Below, piece by piece: positions 1 to 7,889 of a stretch of DNA of 9,674 nucleotides. Under the pieces are notes generated by a model. That model saw only the letters and a program-made list of their open reading frames with translations, was not told where the DNA came from and did not search any database. The translations under genes were made by a program, and so were the position numbers. The DNA comes from Bacteroidota bacterium (GTDB taxonomy: Bacteria > Bacteroidota > Bacteroidia > Flavobacteriales > Flavobacteriaceae), in contig JAACDY010000029.1 of the NCBI GenBank assembly GCA_009936675.1, positions 1 through 9,674 on the forward strand, given 5' to 3'. How positions within the stretch are numbered: position 1 is the stretch's first letter; each line of letters begins with the position of its first letter.

Positions 1-261
1 AATCATGTCCTTAATATCTTCGCCTTTGGAACCAATAATGGCCAAAAGAGAATCCACGGGGGCTGTGCCGCCTTCTTCAATTCCAATGTGGAGCAATTCT
101 CCCTCTTGAAAAGACTCGAATTCCATGGTGGCTTTATCGGTCTCGATCTCAGCGAGTATGTCCCCTTCTTTTACCGTGTCACCAACTTTCTTATACCATT
201 TGGCTACTGTGCCTTCTTCCATGGTATCGCTCAAACGCGGCATGTTTATTAATTCCGCCAT
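1..261 (-). CDS. pdhC: Pyruvate dehydrogenase E2 (dihydrolipoyl acetyltransferase), N-terminal part, cut by the window edge
   Basis: The 87 visible codons form a biotinyl/lipoyl domain. It starts MAELINMPRLSDTMEEGTVA and carries the lipoylation motif ETDKATMEFES at residues 40-50, with K43 the expected lipoyl-lysine. In E2 the swinging lipoyl arm takes the acetyl group from E1 and passes it to CoA. The subunit-binding and catalytic domains would lie beyond position 1 and cannot be seen. The ATG at 261-259 was chosen because it begins the conserved lipoyl fold and follows the pdhA stop codon after a single base (TAA-C-ATG), which suggests one transcript and translational coupling. A lipoyl domain could in principle belong to another 2-oxoacid dehydrogenase E2, but the adjoining E1-alpha gene favours the pyruvate complex. 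The symbol pdhC follows flavobacterial usage (aceF or pdhC elsewhere). Confidence 0.93.
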   Translation of the reverse strand, partial: MAELINMPRLSDTMEEGTVAKWYKKVGDTVKEGDILAEIETDKATMEFESFQEGELLHIGIEEGGTAPVDSLLAIIGSKGEDIKDMI

Positions 262-262
262 G

Positions 263-1264
263 TTAATCTAATTTATGCTTTATAAAGGGATAATCTTCTT
301 GCTCGTAAACTGCATCGTACATCACAGATTTTTCGGGAAAAGGAGAGGACTCAGCAAATTTTTCACACTCTGCTACTCCAGCCTTAACCTTGGCATCAAT
401 CTCATCCAGTTGTTTTTCTGTTGCGTATTTGTTCTTTAGGATAATTTCCCTGACTTGTGAGATGGGGTCAATTTTTCTGTATTCTTCGACCTCTTCTTTG
501 GTTCTGTATTTTTGAGCATCAGACATGGAATGTCCTCTGTAACGGTAGGTCTTCATTTCAAGAAAGGAAGGTCCTTTACCTGATCTGGCGTGTTTGATGG
601 CTTTATCCAAACCTTCAGCCACAGCGACTGGATCCATTCCATCGACGGGGCCACAGGGCATCTCATAACCCAGTCCCAGTTTCCATATTTCTTGATGACT
701 GGCTGTTCTGGCCACGGAAGTTCCCATGGCATAGCCGTTATTTTCAACAACAAAAACCACTGGCAATTGCCACAAGGTAGCTAGGTTCAATGTTTCGTGG
801 AGGGAACCTTGTCTTACAGCTCCATCCCCCATAAAACAAAGAGTAACATTGTCTCTCTCGAAATATTTGTCTCCGAAAGCCATACCAGCACCCAAAGGAA
901 TTTGCCCCCCCACAATACCATGACCTCCGTGAAATTTGTGTTCTTTAGAAAAAATATGCATGGATCCTCCCAATCCCATGGAAGTACCCGTTGACTTACC
1001 AAAAAGTTCTGCCATCACCCGCTTTGGATCAACACCCATACCAATGGGTTGAACGTGATTCCTGTAGGCGGTGATCATTCTGTCCTTGCCCAATTCCATT
1101 GCGTGAAGCGTTCCGGCAAGTATCGCCTCTTGACCGTTGTAAAGATGGAGGAATCCTCTCACTTTTTGCTGGATATATACTGCGGCCAATTTATCTTCAA
1201 ACTTGCGCCAAAAGAACATATCCTCGTACCATTTCAAATAGGTCGCCTTGGTTATTTTTTTCAT
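263..1264 (-). CDS. pdhA: Pyruvate dehydrogenase E1 component, alpha subunit
   Basis: This 333-residue protein has the usual length of a heterotetrameric E1-alpha. The thiamine-diphosphate motif is present as GDG at 146-148 followed by NN at 175-176, and the YRNH segment lies at 67-70. The active-site loop GHSMSD at 244-249, preceded by YRYR, matches the region that is phosphorylated in mitochondrial E1-alpha. With E1-beta it decarboxylates pyruvate and reductively acetylates the lipoyl arm of E2 in the cytoplasm. E1-beta is not in the visible part; in flavobacteria it is commonly encoded elsewhere. The E2 gene follows after one base. The ATG start (MKKITKATYLKWYEDM) gives a normal N-terminus. 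Related branched-chain E1-alpha proteins share the motifs, but the overall sequence and the adjacent E2 support pyruvate dehydrogenase. Confidence 0.95.
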   Translation of the reverse strand: MKKITKATYLKWYEDMFFWRKFEDKLAAVYIQQKVRGFLHLYNGQEAILAGTLHAMELGKDRMITAYRNHVQPIGMGVDPKRVMAELFGKSTGTSMGLGGSMHIFSKEHKFHGGHGIVGGQIPLGAGMAFGDKYFERDNVTLCFMGDGAVRQGSLHETLNLATLWQLPVVFVVENNGYAMGTSVARTASHQEIWKLGLGYEMPCGPVDGMDPVAVAEGLDKAIKHARSGKGPSFLEMKTYRYRGHSMSDAQKYRTKEEVEEYRKIDPISQVREIILKNKYATEKQLDEIDAKVKAGVAECEKFAESSPFPEKSVMYDAVYEQEDYPFIKHKLD

Positions 1265-1379
1265 TAAACGATCGTGATTATCAAATTCAAATTATTTTCA
1301 AAATTACTGAATTATGTCCTTTTGATAAAAATATATTGGTGAAATTGATTGAGAAAGATTATTCGGTTAAAGAAGAGGC
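1265..1379 (-). promoter_or_regulatory. porV-pdhA spacer with a possible pdhA promoter
   Basis: This AT-rich 115-bp spacer separates two same-strand genes. On the minus strand, TAATTTTG at 1306-1299 matches the Bacteroidota -7 element TAnnTTTG exactly. About 20 bases upstream lies only a T-run (TTTTT) rather than a clear TTTG -33 element, so the match is partial. I see no hairpin with a T-tract after porV, so read-through from porV is also possible. In familiar flavobacteria a cytidine deaminase gene (cdd) often sits in this place; no remnant of one is visible here. Confidence 0.3.
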
Positions 1380-2588
1380 TTAATCAGGAGCTTGGTTCTG
1401 CTGCGGAGGAGTGTTAACACCAGATCCATCAAAGTTGAAACTTAGGGAAAACCTGAGGGTGTTTTCAAGTGGATTTCGAATTTTTGAAGTTGAGGATAAA
1501 TAGGATATATCGACAACCATCCCATTGAGTTTCACCCCAGCTCCAAAAGTCATATATTTACGAGAACCTTTCTCTTCACTTTCATTAAAATATCCTGTTC
1601 TCAATGCCAAAGTTTCGGCAAAGAGATACTCAAAACCAAGTGCCCATGTAATTTCTTTCAATTCCTCTTTTGTACCTCCCGGCGCATCGTTAAATGACTT
1701 GAAAATACCATTAAAGAAATTGATGTCGGGTTGTCTGTAACCTTTTGCATTGTTCTCATCGTCAAAATTGGCTACCGGAGTAGGAACCAATAGTTTGGAA
1801 AATTCTAAATAAACGCCTAACACATTGGAGGGATCAAAAATCACATCCAATCCAGAACCAATCCTGAGGTTGGTTGGGATAAAATCCATTTGCCCTCCTT
1901 CATCGTATTTCAGCCTAGGGCCAATATTAGAAACATTGAATCCCGCTCTGATCAATCCATCAAAACTTCCCATGTCAAAAGAGGATCCTTGGTAAAAACC
2001 TGCGATATCAACCCCCAAACTATTGGCTGAGGTCGCATCAATTTCTGTTGGGATCTTCAAATCAGACCTCAAAAACCTTCCGGCTACAGACATGGCAAAC
2101 TTTTCACTCAATTTTAGAGAATAGGACAAGTCCAACGTCATTTCATTGGGTCTTTTGGATCCTTGATCAATGATGGTACCCGACATCATTTTATTGAACT
2201 GAACATTCCCATAACTGAAGTATTTAAAACTCGCAGCCCAAGCACTTCTCTCATTCACCTTGATGAAATAAGTCAAATTCCCCAAGAAAATATCATCTAC
2301 AATCTGCCTTAGATAGGGCGTATAACTCAAACCAAGACCGCTATTATTTTCAGAAAAAGGATATTTTGCAGGGTTCCACTGTTGAGCATAGGCGTCGGCT
2401 GAAGTAGCCACTCCAAGCTCACCCATTCCAGCGGCTCTCGCATCGGGAGTAATCAGTAAGAAAGGTACTCCAGTGGTAATTATTCTATCTTGTGCGTTGG
2501 CTTGAAAAACAAAAAACAACACAAAAAATAATCTGGTCACTGGACAGGTTAATCTCATCTGTCTGATTTTATCAATATAACGTAACAT
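1380..2588 (-). CDS. porV: Type IX secretion system outer-membrane protein PorV (LptO)
   Basis: With the ATG at 2588 the product has 402 residues. A signal peptide ends near ...VFQANA-QD (cleavage after about residue 32), followed by the PorV/FadL-like start ITTGVPFLLITPDARAAGMG and then repeated amphipathic beta-strands typical of an outer-membrane barrel. PorV binds the C-terminal signal domain of T9SS cargo as it leaves the translocon and hands it to the attachment complex. The start is uncertain: the frame is open back to a TTG at 2630, with ATG codons at 2612, 2588 and 2558. I favour 2588 because of its A-rich leader and basic n-region; 2558 also gives a good signal peptide (392 residues). 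The last strand (RFSLSFNF) is followed by a short Pro/Gln-rich tail. Gene gldJ diverges upstream. porU, often the direct neighbour, is absent here. Confidence 0.9.
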   Translation of the reverse strand: MLRYIDKIRQMRLTCPVTRLFFVLFFVFQANAQDRIITTGVPFLLITPDARAAGMGELGVATSADAYAQQWNPAKYPFSENNSGLGLSYTPYLRQIVDDIFLGNLTYFIKVNERSAWAASFKYFSYGNVQFNKMMSGTIIDQGSKRPNEMTLDLSYSLKLSEKFAMSVAGRFLRSDLKIPTEIDATSANSLGVDIAGFYQGSSFDMGSFDGLIRAGFNVSNIGPRLKYDEGGQMDFIPTNLRIGSGLDVIFDPSNVLGVYLEFSKLLVPTPVANFDDENNAKGYRQPDINFFNGIFKSFNDAPGGTKEELKEITWALGFEYLFAETLALRTGYFNESEEKGSRKYMTFGAGVKLNGMVVDISYLSSTSKIRNPLENTLRFSLSFNFDGSGVNTPPQQNQAPD

Positions 2589-2776
2589 TAATTTATTTGT
2601 TGTGTAGGCCATCAAACTACTTATTAACAATTACAACAAATTAATTTTAGAGGAGTATATAATAATTCTCTATTTGTCACGTTATTAAGAAGTGAATGGT
2701 CGATGTATTGATTGTAGAGCATAATTAGGACTCAGATAATTAGTATATTGCATCAAAAATTAGACATAACGATCCT
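2589..2776. promoter_or_regulatory. Divergent porV/gldJ intergenic region
   Basis: This 188-bp AT-rich spacer must hold the promoters for two diverging genes. On the minus strand, TAGTTTG at 2619-2613 resembles a shortened Bacteroidota -7 element, with TTTG at 2640-2637 upstream; the 17-base spacing is shorter than the usual 19-21, so this is tentative. On the plus strand, TATATTG at 2744-2750 is an imperfect -7-like element for gldJ with no convincing -33 partner. No hairpin, operator or small ORF stands out. Confidence 0.3.
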
Positions 2777-4477
2777 ATGAAAATTAATTTTTTAAGAACT
2801 ACCGTTTTTGTTGTCTTTGCGGCTTTTTTGTTGGTGGCTTGTGGAGGAAGAGGCAATATGTCCCGGGCAACAGGATGGGGCATCAATTCTAAAGAAGGAG
2901 GTTTCCAGTACAATATTGAATTTGAGGATCAAGAAAATGGTCCTGGTTTGGTCTTTATTGAAGGGGGAACTTATACCAAAGGTCAGGTTCAAGACGACGT
3001 CTTGCATGACTGGAACAATACCCCTACCCAACAGCATGTAATGTCTTTTTACATTGACGAAACAGAAGTTACCAATCTGATGTATATGGAATATTTGGAC
3101 TGGTTGGAGACTGTATTTCCGTTGAGTGAGCCCCGTTATAGACAAATTTATGAGGGAGCATTACCCGACACCTTGGTTTGGAGAAACACTCTGGGATATA
3201 TGGAGGAACTCACCACCAACTATTTGAGACACCCTGCCTATGCAGAGTATCCTGTAGTTGGAATCAACTGGTTACAAGCTGTTCAGTTTTCTGAATGGAG
3301 AACCAACAGGGTCAATGAATATATTCTCGAAAGAGAATCTTTCGTTCAAAAAAATATTCGATATGGAGAGAAAGATGGTGGTGTAGTAAACTCAAACAGC
3401 ACCTTTAATACAGAAGCTTACCTGAAACGACCCGAAACATCTTATGGCGGATTGATGGCCTCTGATAGTCTTATGGGCAAAAGAGGTACTATGAAAAAAG
3501 ATACTGCTAACGTCAATGTATATGCCGGGGTATCTAAAGGGGTGTTACTTCCTTCCTACAGACTGCCTACAGAAGCAGAATGGGAATATGCGGCATTGGC
3601 ATTGGTAGGTGACAGAGAATACAACACCTATAGAGGTAAGAAAAAATATCCATGGTCTGGTGAATATACCCGATCAGATGAAAGAAGAAGTGAAGGAGAT
3701 CAATTGGCGAATTTCAAATTCGGAAAAGGAGATTACGGCGGAATTGCTGGGTGGTCTGATGACGGCGGTGATATTACCGTACAGGTAAAAAGCTATCCTC
3801 CCAATGACTTTGGTGTTTATGATATGGCCGGAAATGTGGCCGAATGGGTAGCAGATGTTTATCGTCCTATCGTTGACGATGAAGCCAATGACTTTAACTA
3901 TTACAGGGGTAATATTTATCTTAAAAATGCCATTGGAGAAGATGGGAAAGCAACCATACTATCCCCCGACGAACTGGTTTATGACACGCTACCCAATGGA
4001 AAAGTGATGCTCAAAAGACTTCCCGGAGATTTGGGCAAAGTACCCGTTGATGAGGAAGAAACATTCTTGAGACAAAATTTCTCTGAAAGTGATAATAGAA
4101 ACTTCAGAGACGGTGACAAAGAATCTACCAGACTTTTTGCCAGCTACAATAATACAGATGAAGACAATGCCAACAAGAGACCTGAAACTGCGGGAATGTA
4201 CGATGCGCCAATACATCCAAAGGTATCCGTTGACGATGAAGGCAATATCGTTAGAAGCATTGATAAATCTGAACGCAGAACCTCACTAATTACAGACGAG
4301 GTAAGGGTTTACAAAGGTGGTTCTTGGAAAGACCGTGCCTATTGGTTAGATCCTGCACAGCGAAGGTACCTCCCCCAATATATCGCAACCGATTATATCG
4401 GATTTAGATGCGCTATGTCTAGATTGGGACAAAAAAGTAGAATTAAAAAGACCGCCAGACACAAACGCGGTAGATAA
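2777..4477 (+). CDS. gldJ: Gliding motility / T9SS lipoprotein GldJ
   Basis: This 566-residue protein has a lipoprotein signal peptide with lipobox LVAC (lipidated C22); the following GGRGN has no obvious surface-export signal, which fits a periplasm-facing anchor. The rest is a formylglycine-generating-enzyme-like (SUMF1) fold: IEGGTY near 60, YRLPTEAEWEYAA at 261-273, DMAGNVAEW at 349-357, GGSW at 514-517 and GFRC at 542-545. A long insert of about 150 residues separates the last two blocks, as is usual for GldJ. The catalytic cysteine pair of true FGE is missing; C22 and C545 are the only cysteines. In Flavobacterium johnsoniae GldJ is needed for gliding and stabilises GldK, and its extreme C-terminus is reported to matter for motility; here the tail is very basic (KKTARHKRGR). 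Length matches the family (about 560). murF follows. Confidence 0.93.
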   Translation: MKINFLRTTVFVVFAAFLLVACGGRGNMSRATGWGINSKEGGFQYNIEFEDQENGPGLVFIEGGTYTKGQVQDDVLHDWNNTPTQQHVMSFYIDETEVTNLMYMEYLDWLETVFPLSEPRYRQIYEGALPDTLVWRNTLGYMEELTTNYLRHPAYAEYPVVGINWLQAVQFSEWRTNRVNEYILERESFVQKNIRYGEKDGGVVNSNSTFNTEAYLKRPETSYGGLMASDSLMGKRGTMKKDTANVNVYAGVSKGVLLPSYRLPTEAEWEYAALALVGDREYNTYRGKKKYPWSGEYTRSDERRSEGDQLANFKFGKGDYGGIAGWSDDGGDITVQVKSYPPNDFGVYDMAGNVAEWVADVYRPIVDDEANDFNYYRGNIYLKNAIGEDGKATILSPDELVYDTLPNGKVMLKRLPGDLGKVPVDEEETFLRQNFSESDNRNFRDGDKESTRLFASYNNTDEDNANKRPETAGMYDAPIHPKVSVDDEGNIVRSIDKSERRTSLITDEVRVYKGGSWKDRAYWLDPAQRRYLPQYIATDYIGFRCAMSRLGQKSRIKKTARHKRGR

Positions 4478-4484
4478 TCGAATT

Positions 4485-4511
4485 AAGGCATCTTCTAGAT
4501 GCCTTTTTTTT
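4485..4511 (+). terminator. Intrinsic terminator between gldJ and murF
   Basis: AAGGCATC (4485-4492) pairs perfectly with GATGCCTT (4498-4505) around the loop TTCTA, and an eight-T run covers 4504-4511. It lies 8 bases after the gldJ stop. The T-run ends directly at the murF start codon at 4512, so any transcript that enters murF from gldJ must pass through this hairpin. Confidence 0.88.
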
Positions 4512-5798
4512 ATGAAAATAATGCAACTCCACGATTACTTTAAAGATTCTACAGGAGTAGTAACCGACAGCCGCAAACTGACCCAAGACTGTTTTTTTAT
4601 AGCCCTGAGAGGTGAAAATTTTGACGGTAATCAATTTGCAGAAACCGCCATTGAAAAGGGAGCAAAATACGCCCTAGTAGACCGACCGGAAATTGCCCAA
4701 AAAGATAAACGATTGATTCTGGTTGAGGATACCCTCCGATCCCTACAAGAACTTGCCCAGTATCATAGAAAAAAATTAAACACTAAAGTTATTGGCCTAA
4801 CCGGTAGCAATGGCAAAACCACCACAAAGGAATTGATCAATAATGTATTGGCCAAAAAATTCAACACCAAAGCTACCCAAGGCAATTTCAACAATCATAT
4901 CGGTGTGCCGCTTACGCTTCTTGATTTGGATGAAAATACAGAAATCGGAATCGTTGAAATGGGTGCTAATCACCAAAAAGAAATTGATTTTTTATGTAAA
5001 CTGGCTCAACCTGAACTGGGATTGATCACCAATTTCGGTCAGGCACACTTGGAAGGCTTTGGAGGGATTGAGGGAGTGATCAGTGGTAAGTCTGAAATCT
5101 ATGAATACCTTTCCCGGACAGGAGGAACAATAATTTTAAACATTGATGACCCTCTTCAAAGGAAGTGGATGTCCTACAATCCTCATTACACCTTTGGTGA
5201 GCACAGTGATGCCAATTGTCATTTAAAATATCTGAAAAGAAAATCTAAACCCTTAGCATTGAGTCTAGAAGATCAAACAATTGAAAGTCAACTCCATGGA
5301 GAATACAATTTTTCCAATATCGGAGCTGCGGTGGGTCTGGGAAAGTTTTTTGGTCTGAGTATAGAACAAATACAATCGGGGATTTCCACATATCAATCCA
5401 CCAATAACCGATCGCAAAGGATAGAAAAAGGTAATAATAAAATCATATTGGATGCCTACAATGCCAATCCTAGCAGCATGAAAGCCTCAATCACTGCTTT
5501 TATCTATAACAAAAAGAATAGAGGAGTTGTCATTTTGGGAGATATGTTTGAATTGGGAAGTTTTACCCAACAAGCGCATCAGCAAATAATAGAACAATTG
5601 GAATCTTCGGGGATCGAAAGAATTCTTGTGGTCGGAGAACATTTTTTCAGAACCCAATCCAATGATCCAAGAGTAAGTCGATTTGAGTCCCTCGAAGAAA
5701 TTAAAAATTATTTGAAACAAAACCCCATTGAAAATTCGGAGATCCTGATTAAAGGATCAAGAGGCATGACCATGGAAAGACTTGTAGACTCCCTGTAG
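4512..5798 (+). CDS. murF: UDP-N-acetylmuramoyl-tripeptide--D-alanyl-D-alanine ligase MurF
   Basis: MurF adds D-Ala-D-Ala to the UDP-MurNAc-tripeptide in the cytoplasm, using ATP, to give the pentapeptide precursor of peptidoglycan. The N-terminal substrate-binding domain contains VTDSRK (17-22) and FIALRGENFDG (29-39). The ATP-binding loop is TGSNGKTTTKE (97-107), followed by GNFNNHIGVPLTL (124-136) and EMGANH (149-154). DAYNANP at 314-320 is a hallmark of MurF rather than the other Mur ligases. The length of 428 residues is normal or slightly short. The start is either ATG 4512 or ATG 4521 (MQLHDYF); both lie next to the upstream terminator, and no separate promoter or Shine-Dalgarno sequence is evident. 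The gene ends 3 bp from the convergent acs stop. A gldJ-murF order is familiar in flavobacteria. Confidence 0.95.
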   Translation: MKIMQLHDYFKDSTGVVTDSRKLTQDCFFIALRGENFDGNQFAETAIEKGAKYALVDRPEIAQKDKRLILVEDTLRSLQELAQYHRKKLNTKVIGLTGSNGKTTTKELINNVLAKKFNTKATQGNFNNHIGVPLTLLDLDENTEIGIVEMGANHQKEIDFLCKLAQPELGLITNFGQAHLEGFGGIEGVISGKSEIYEYLSRTGGTIILNIDDPLQRKWMSYNPHYTFGEHSDANCHLKYLKRKSKPLALSLEDQTIESQLHGEYNFSNIGAAVGLGKFFGLSIEQIQSGISTYQSTNNRSQRIEKGNNKIILDAYNANPSSMKASITAFIYNKKNRGVVILGDMFELGSFTQQAHQQIIEQLESSGIERILVVGEHFFRTQSNDPRVSRFESLEEIKNYLKQNPIENSEILIKGSRGMTMERLVDSL

Positions 5799-5801
5799 GG
5801 C

Positions 5802-7703
5802 TTAATCCAAGCCTGCTCCCTTAATGATATCATCAACCACCTCGGGGTTCAAAAGTGTAGAAATATCTCCTAAATTGGAAAGATCCCGACTGGCGACCTT
5901 CCTTAATATCCTTCGCATGATTTTACCCGAACGTGTTTTGGGAAGACCGGAAACAACTTGAACGTGCTCTGGTTTGGCAATAGGACCAATGATTTTCCTG
6001 ACCAACTGTTTGATTTCATTTTCTAGAACATCCGCTGATTTGTCTGCACTGTCACAAATTGCAAAAGCATAAATTCCCTGACCTTTGATTTCGTGTGGAT
6101 AACCGACTACTGCAGATTCAACCACATTGGGATGTTCGTTGATGGCGTTTTCTACTTCAGCAGTTCCCATTCGGTGTCCTGAAACATTGATCACATCATC
6201 AACCCTCCCCAAAATCCTCAGAAAACCGTCGTGATCTCTTTTGACTCCATCACCAGTAAAATACATGCCTTTATAGGTGGAAAAGTAGGTGTCTTTACAG
6301 CGTTGATGGTCACCATAAGTTGTTCTTATCATAGAGGGCCAAGGATATTTAATACACAGATTGCCTTCTACATTATTACCTTGAAGTTCATTCCCCTCCG
6401 CATCAACTATAACGGGCTGTACTCCCGGAAGTGGTAGTGATGCATGGGCGGGTTTGTTGGGCGTAATACCTGCCAGAGGAGAAATCATAATCCCTCCTGT
6501 CTCGGTTTGCCACCAAGTATCTACCAGAGGACATTTCCCTTTGCCCACGTGCTCATGATACCAATGCCAAGCTTCTTCGTTGATGGGCTCACCTACGGAA
6601 CCAATCACTTTAAGTGAACTGAGATCAAATTTTTCAACCGGCTCTGTACCATGAACTTGCAAAGCTCTAATAGCGGTGGGGGCTGTGTAAAATTGATTGA
6701 CTTTGTATTTTTCTACAATCTCCCAAAACCTTCCGGGATGGGGATAAGTGGGAACCCCTTCAAACATGAGGGTTGTTGCTCCAGCCAAAAGTGGGCCGTA
6801 TACGATATAGGAATGTCCTGTAATCCAGCCGATATCTGCTGTACACCAATACACATCGTCAGCATCGTACTGAAAGACATTCAAAAACGAGTAATAGGTA
6901 TATACCATATAACCTGCAGTGGTGTGAACCACACCTTTGGGTTTTCCAGTTGAACCAGAAGTGTAGAGAATAAACAATAAATCCTCAGCACTCATAAGTT
7001 CGGCTTGATGTTGTTCGGGTTGTCCTTCCAAAGCTTCATCCCACCAAATGTCTAGTCCGGGTGTCATAACAACATCTTCCCCTGTTCGTTTCAATACGAT
7101 TACTTTTTCAACAAAGGAGGTGTTGTTAAGTGCTTCATCGACAACAGTTTTGACGGGAATATTCTTGTTCCCCCTAAAGTTTCCATCAGAAGTCAGAATC
7201 ATTGTGGCCTCACAGTCGTTGATTCTATCAGCAAGAGCAGAGGCAGAAAAACCAGCAAATACAACCGAATGAACGGCTCCAACTCGAGCACAAGCGAGCA
7301 TAGCAACAGCTGCCTCGGGCACCATGGGCATGTAGATAATAACGCGATCCCCCTTTTTGACTCCTTGGGATTTCATTGCGTTGGCAAATTTACAGGTGGC
7401 TTTAAACAATTCACCATAGGTCATCTGGATGGAATCAGCCTCAGGGTCATTGGGCTCCCAGATGATAGCCGTTTTGTCTGCATGACTGGGAAGCAACCTT
7501 TCAAAAATATTTTCAGTCAAATTCAACTGAGCATTTTTGAACCAACTGATTTTGGGCGTTTCAAAATCCCAATCTAATACCTGATCCCATTTTTTCCTCC
7601 AATCAAAATTTTCTGCAATCTCGCTCCAAAATTTCTCGGGAGACCTAACACTATCGTGATAGTCGTTGGTATAATCTCTAAGGCTTTTTATTCTAACACT
7701 CAT
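5802..7703 (-). CDS. acs: Acetyl-CoA synthetase (acetate--CoA ligase, AMP-forming)
   Basis: This 633-residue ANL-superfamily enzyme activates acetate to acetyl-AMP and then acetyl-CoA. The phosphate-binding loop YTSGSTGKPKG lies at 247-257. The acetate-pocket segment DTWWQTETGG contains W397-W398; the tryptophan here restricts the pocket to short acyl groups and argues for acetate over propionate or longer acids. The hinge region GRVDDVINVSGHR follows in the C-terminal lid, and LPKTRSGKIMRR carries the catalytic lysine K594, the site inactivated by protein acetylation in enteric Acs. The ATG start (MSVRIKSLRDY) gives a family-typical N-terminus; total length is slightly below the 652 of Escherichia coli Acs. 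The gene converges with murF and diverges from the small broken gene at 7890. Its role is acetate scavenging or assimilation. Confidence 0.95.
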   Translation of the reverse strand: MSVRIKSLRDYTNDYHDSVRSPEKFWSEIAENFDWRKKWDQVLDWDFETPKISWFKNAQLNLTENIFERLLPSHADKTAIIWEPNDPEADSIQMTYGELFKATCKFANAMKSQGVKKGDRVIIYMPMVPEAAVAMLACARVGAVHSVVFAGFSASALADRINDCEATMILTSDGNFRGNKNIPVKTVVDEALNNTSFVEKVIVLKRTGEDVVMTPGLDIWWDEALEGQPEQHQAELMSAEDLLFILYTSGSTGKPKGVVHTTAGYMVYTYYSFLNVFQYDADDVYWCTADIGWITGHSYIVYGPLLAGATTLMFEGVPTYPHPGRFWEIVEKYKVNQFYTAPTAIRALQVHGTEPVEKFDLSSLKVIGSVGEPINEEAWHWYHEHVGKGKCPLVDTWWQTETGGIMISPLAGITPNKPAHASLPLPGVQPVIVDAEGNELQGNNVEGNLCIKYPWPSMIRTTYGDHQRCKDTYFSTYKGMYFTGDGVKRDHDGFLRILGRVDDVINVSGHRMGTAEVENAINEHPNVVESAVVGYPHEIKGQGIYAFAICDSADKSADVLENEIKQLVRKIIGPIAKPEHVQVVSGLPKTRSGKIMRRILRKVASRDLSNLGDISTLLNPEVVDDIIKGAGLD

Positions 7704-7889
7704 GGTTATTCTATTTGTAGTAAACTTAAGCTTATTAGCAAAGTATTCAAAAACAATTTTAATGATATGATTTTACAAATTTGAAAATAAAAAGTATTTA
7801 AAGTGTGAAATTGCTAAAAAACAAATCTTTTTTTTATTAGATTTACATAAATAAATTACTTATTTATTATACAAACAAAATCTGACTTT
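7704..7889. promoter_or_regulatory. Divergent intergenic region upstream of acs
   Basis: This very AT-rich 186-bp spacer lies between acs (minus) and the small membrane-protein gene (plus). On the plus strand, TAGATTTA at 7838-7845 is one base off the Bacteroidota -7 element TAnnTTTG; no clear TTTG lies 19-21 bases before it. On the minus strand no exact match was found. An eight-T run lies at 7828-7835 without a stem. Promoters are expected here from gene orientation, but none can be placed with confidence. Confidence 0.25.

Noticed and set aside
590..1267. Several 60-100 codon open frames on the plus strand opposite pdhA
   Set aside because: They lie fully inside a strongly conserved gene, have no recognisable motifs, and look like shadows of its codon pattern; the same holds for those inside porV, gldJ, acs and the sulfatase.
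2589..2630. Upstream extension of PorV to the TTG at 2630
   Set aside because: It would add residues before the basic n-region and place the signal peptide unusually deep; ATG codons at 2588 or 2558 give normal signal peptides.
2777..4477. GldJ as the formylglycine-generating maturase for the nearby sulfatase
   Set aside because: The SUMF1-like fold is present, but the catalytic cysteine pair is absent; the only cysteines are the lipobox C22 and C545 in GFRC. The sequence matches GldJ along its length, and the two genes are not linked in one operon.
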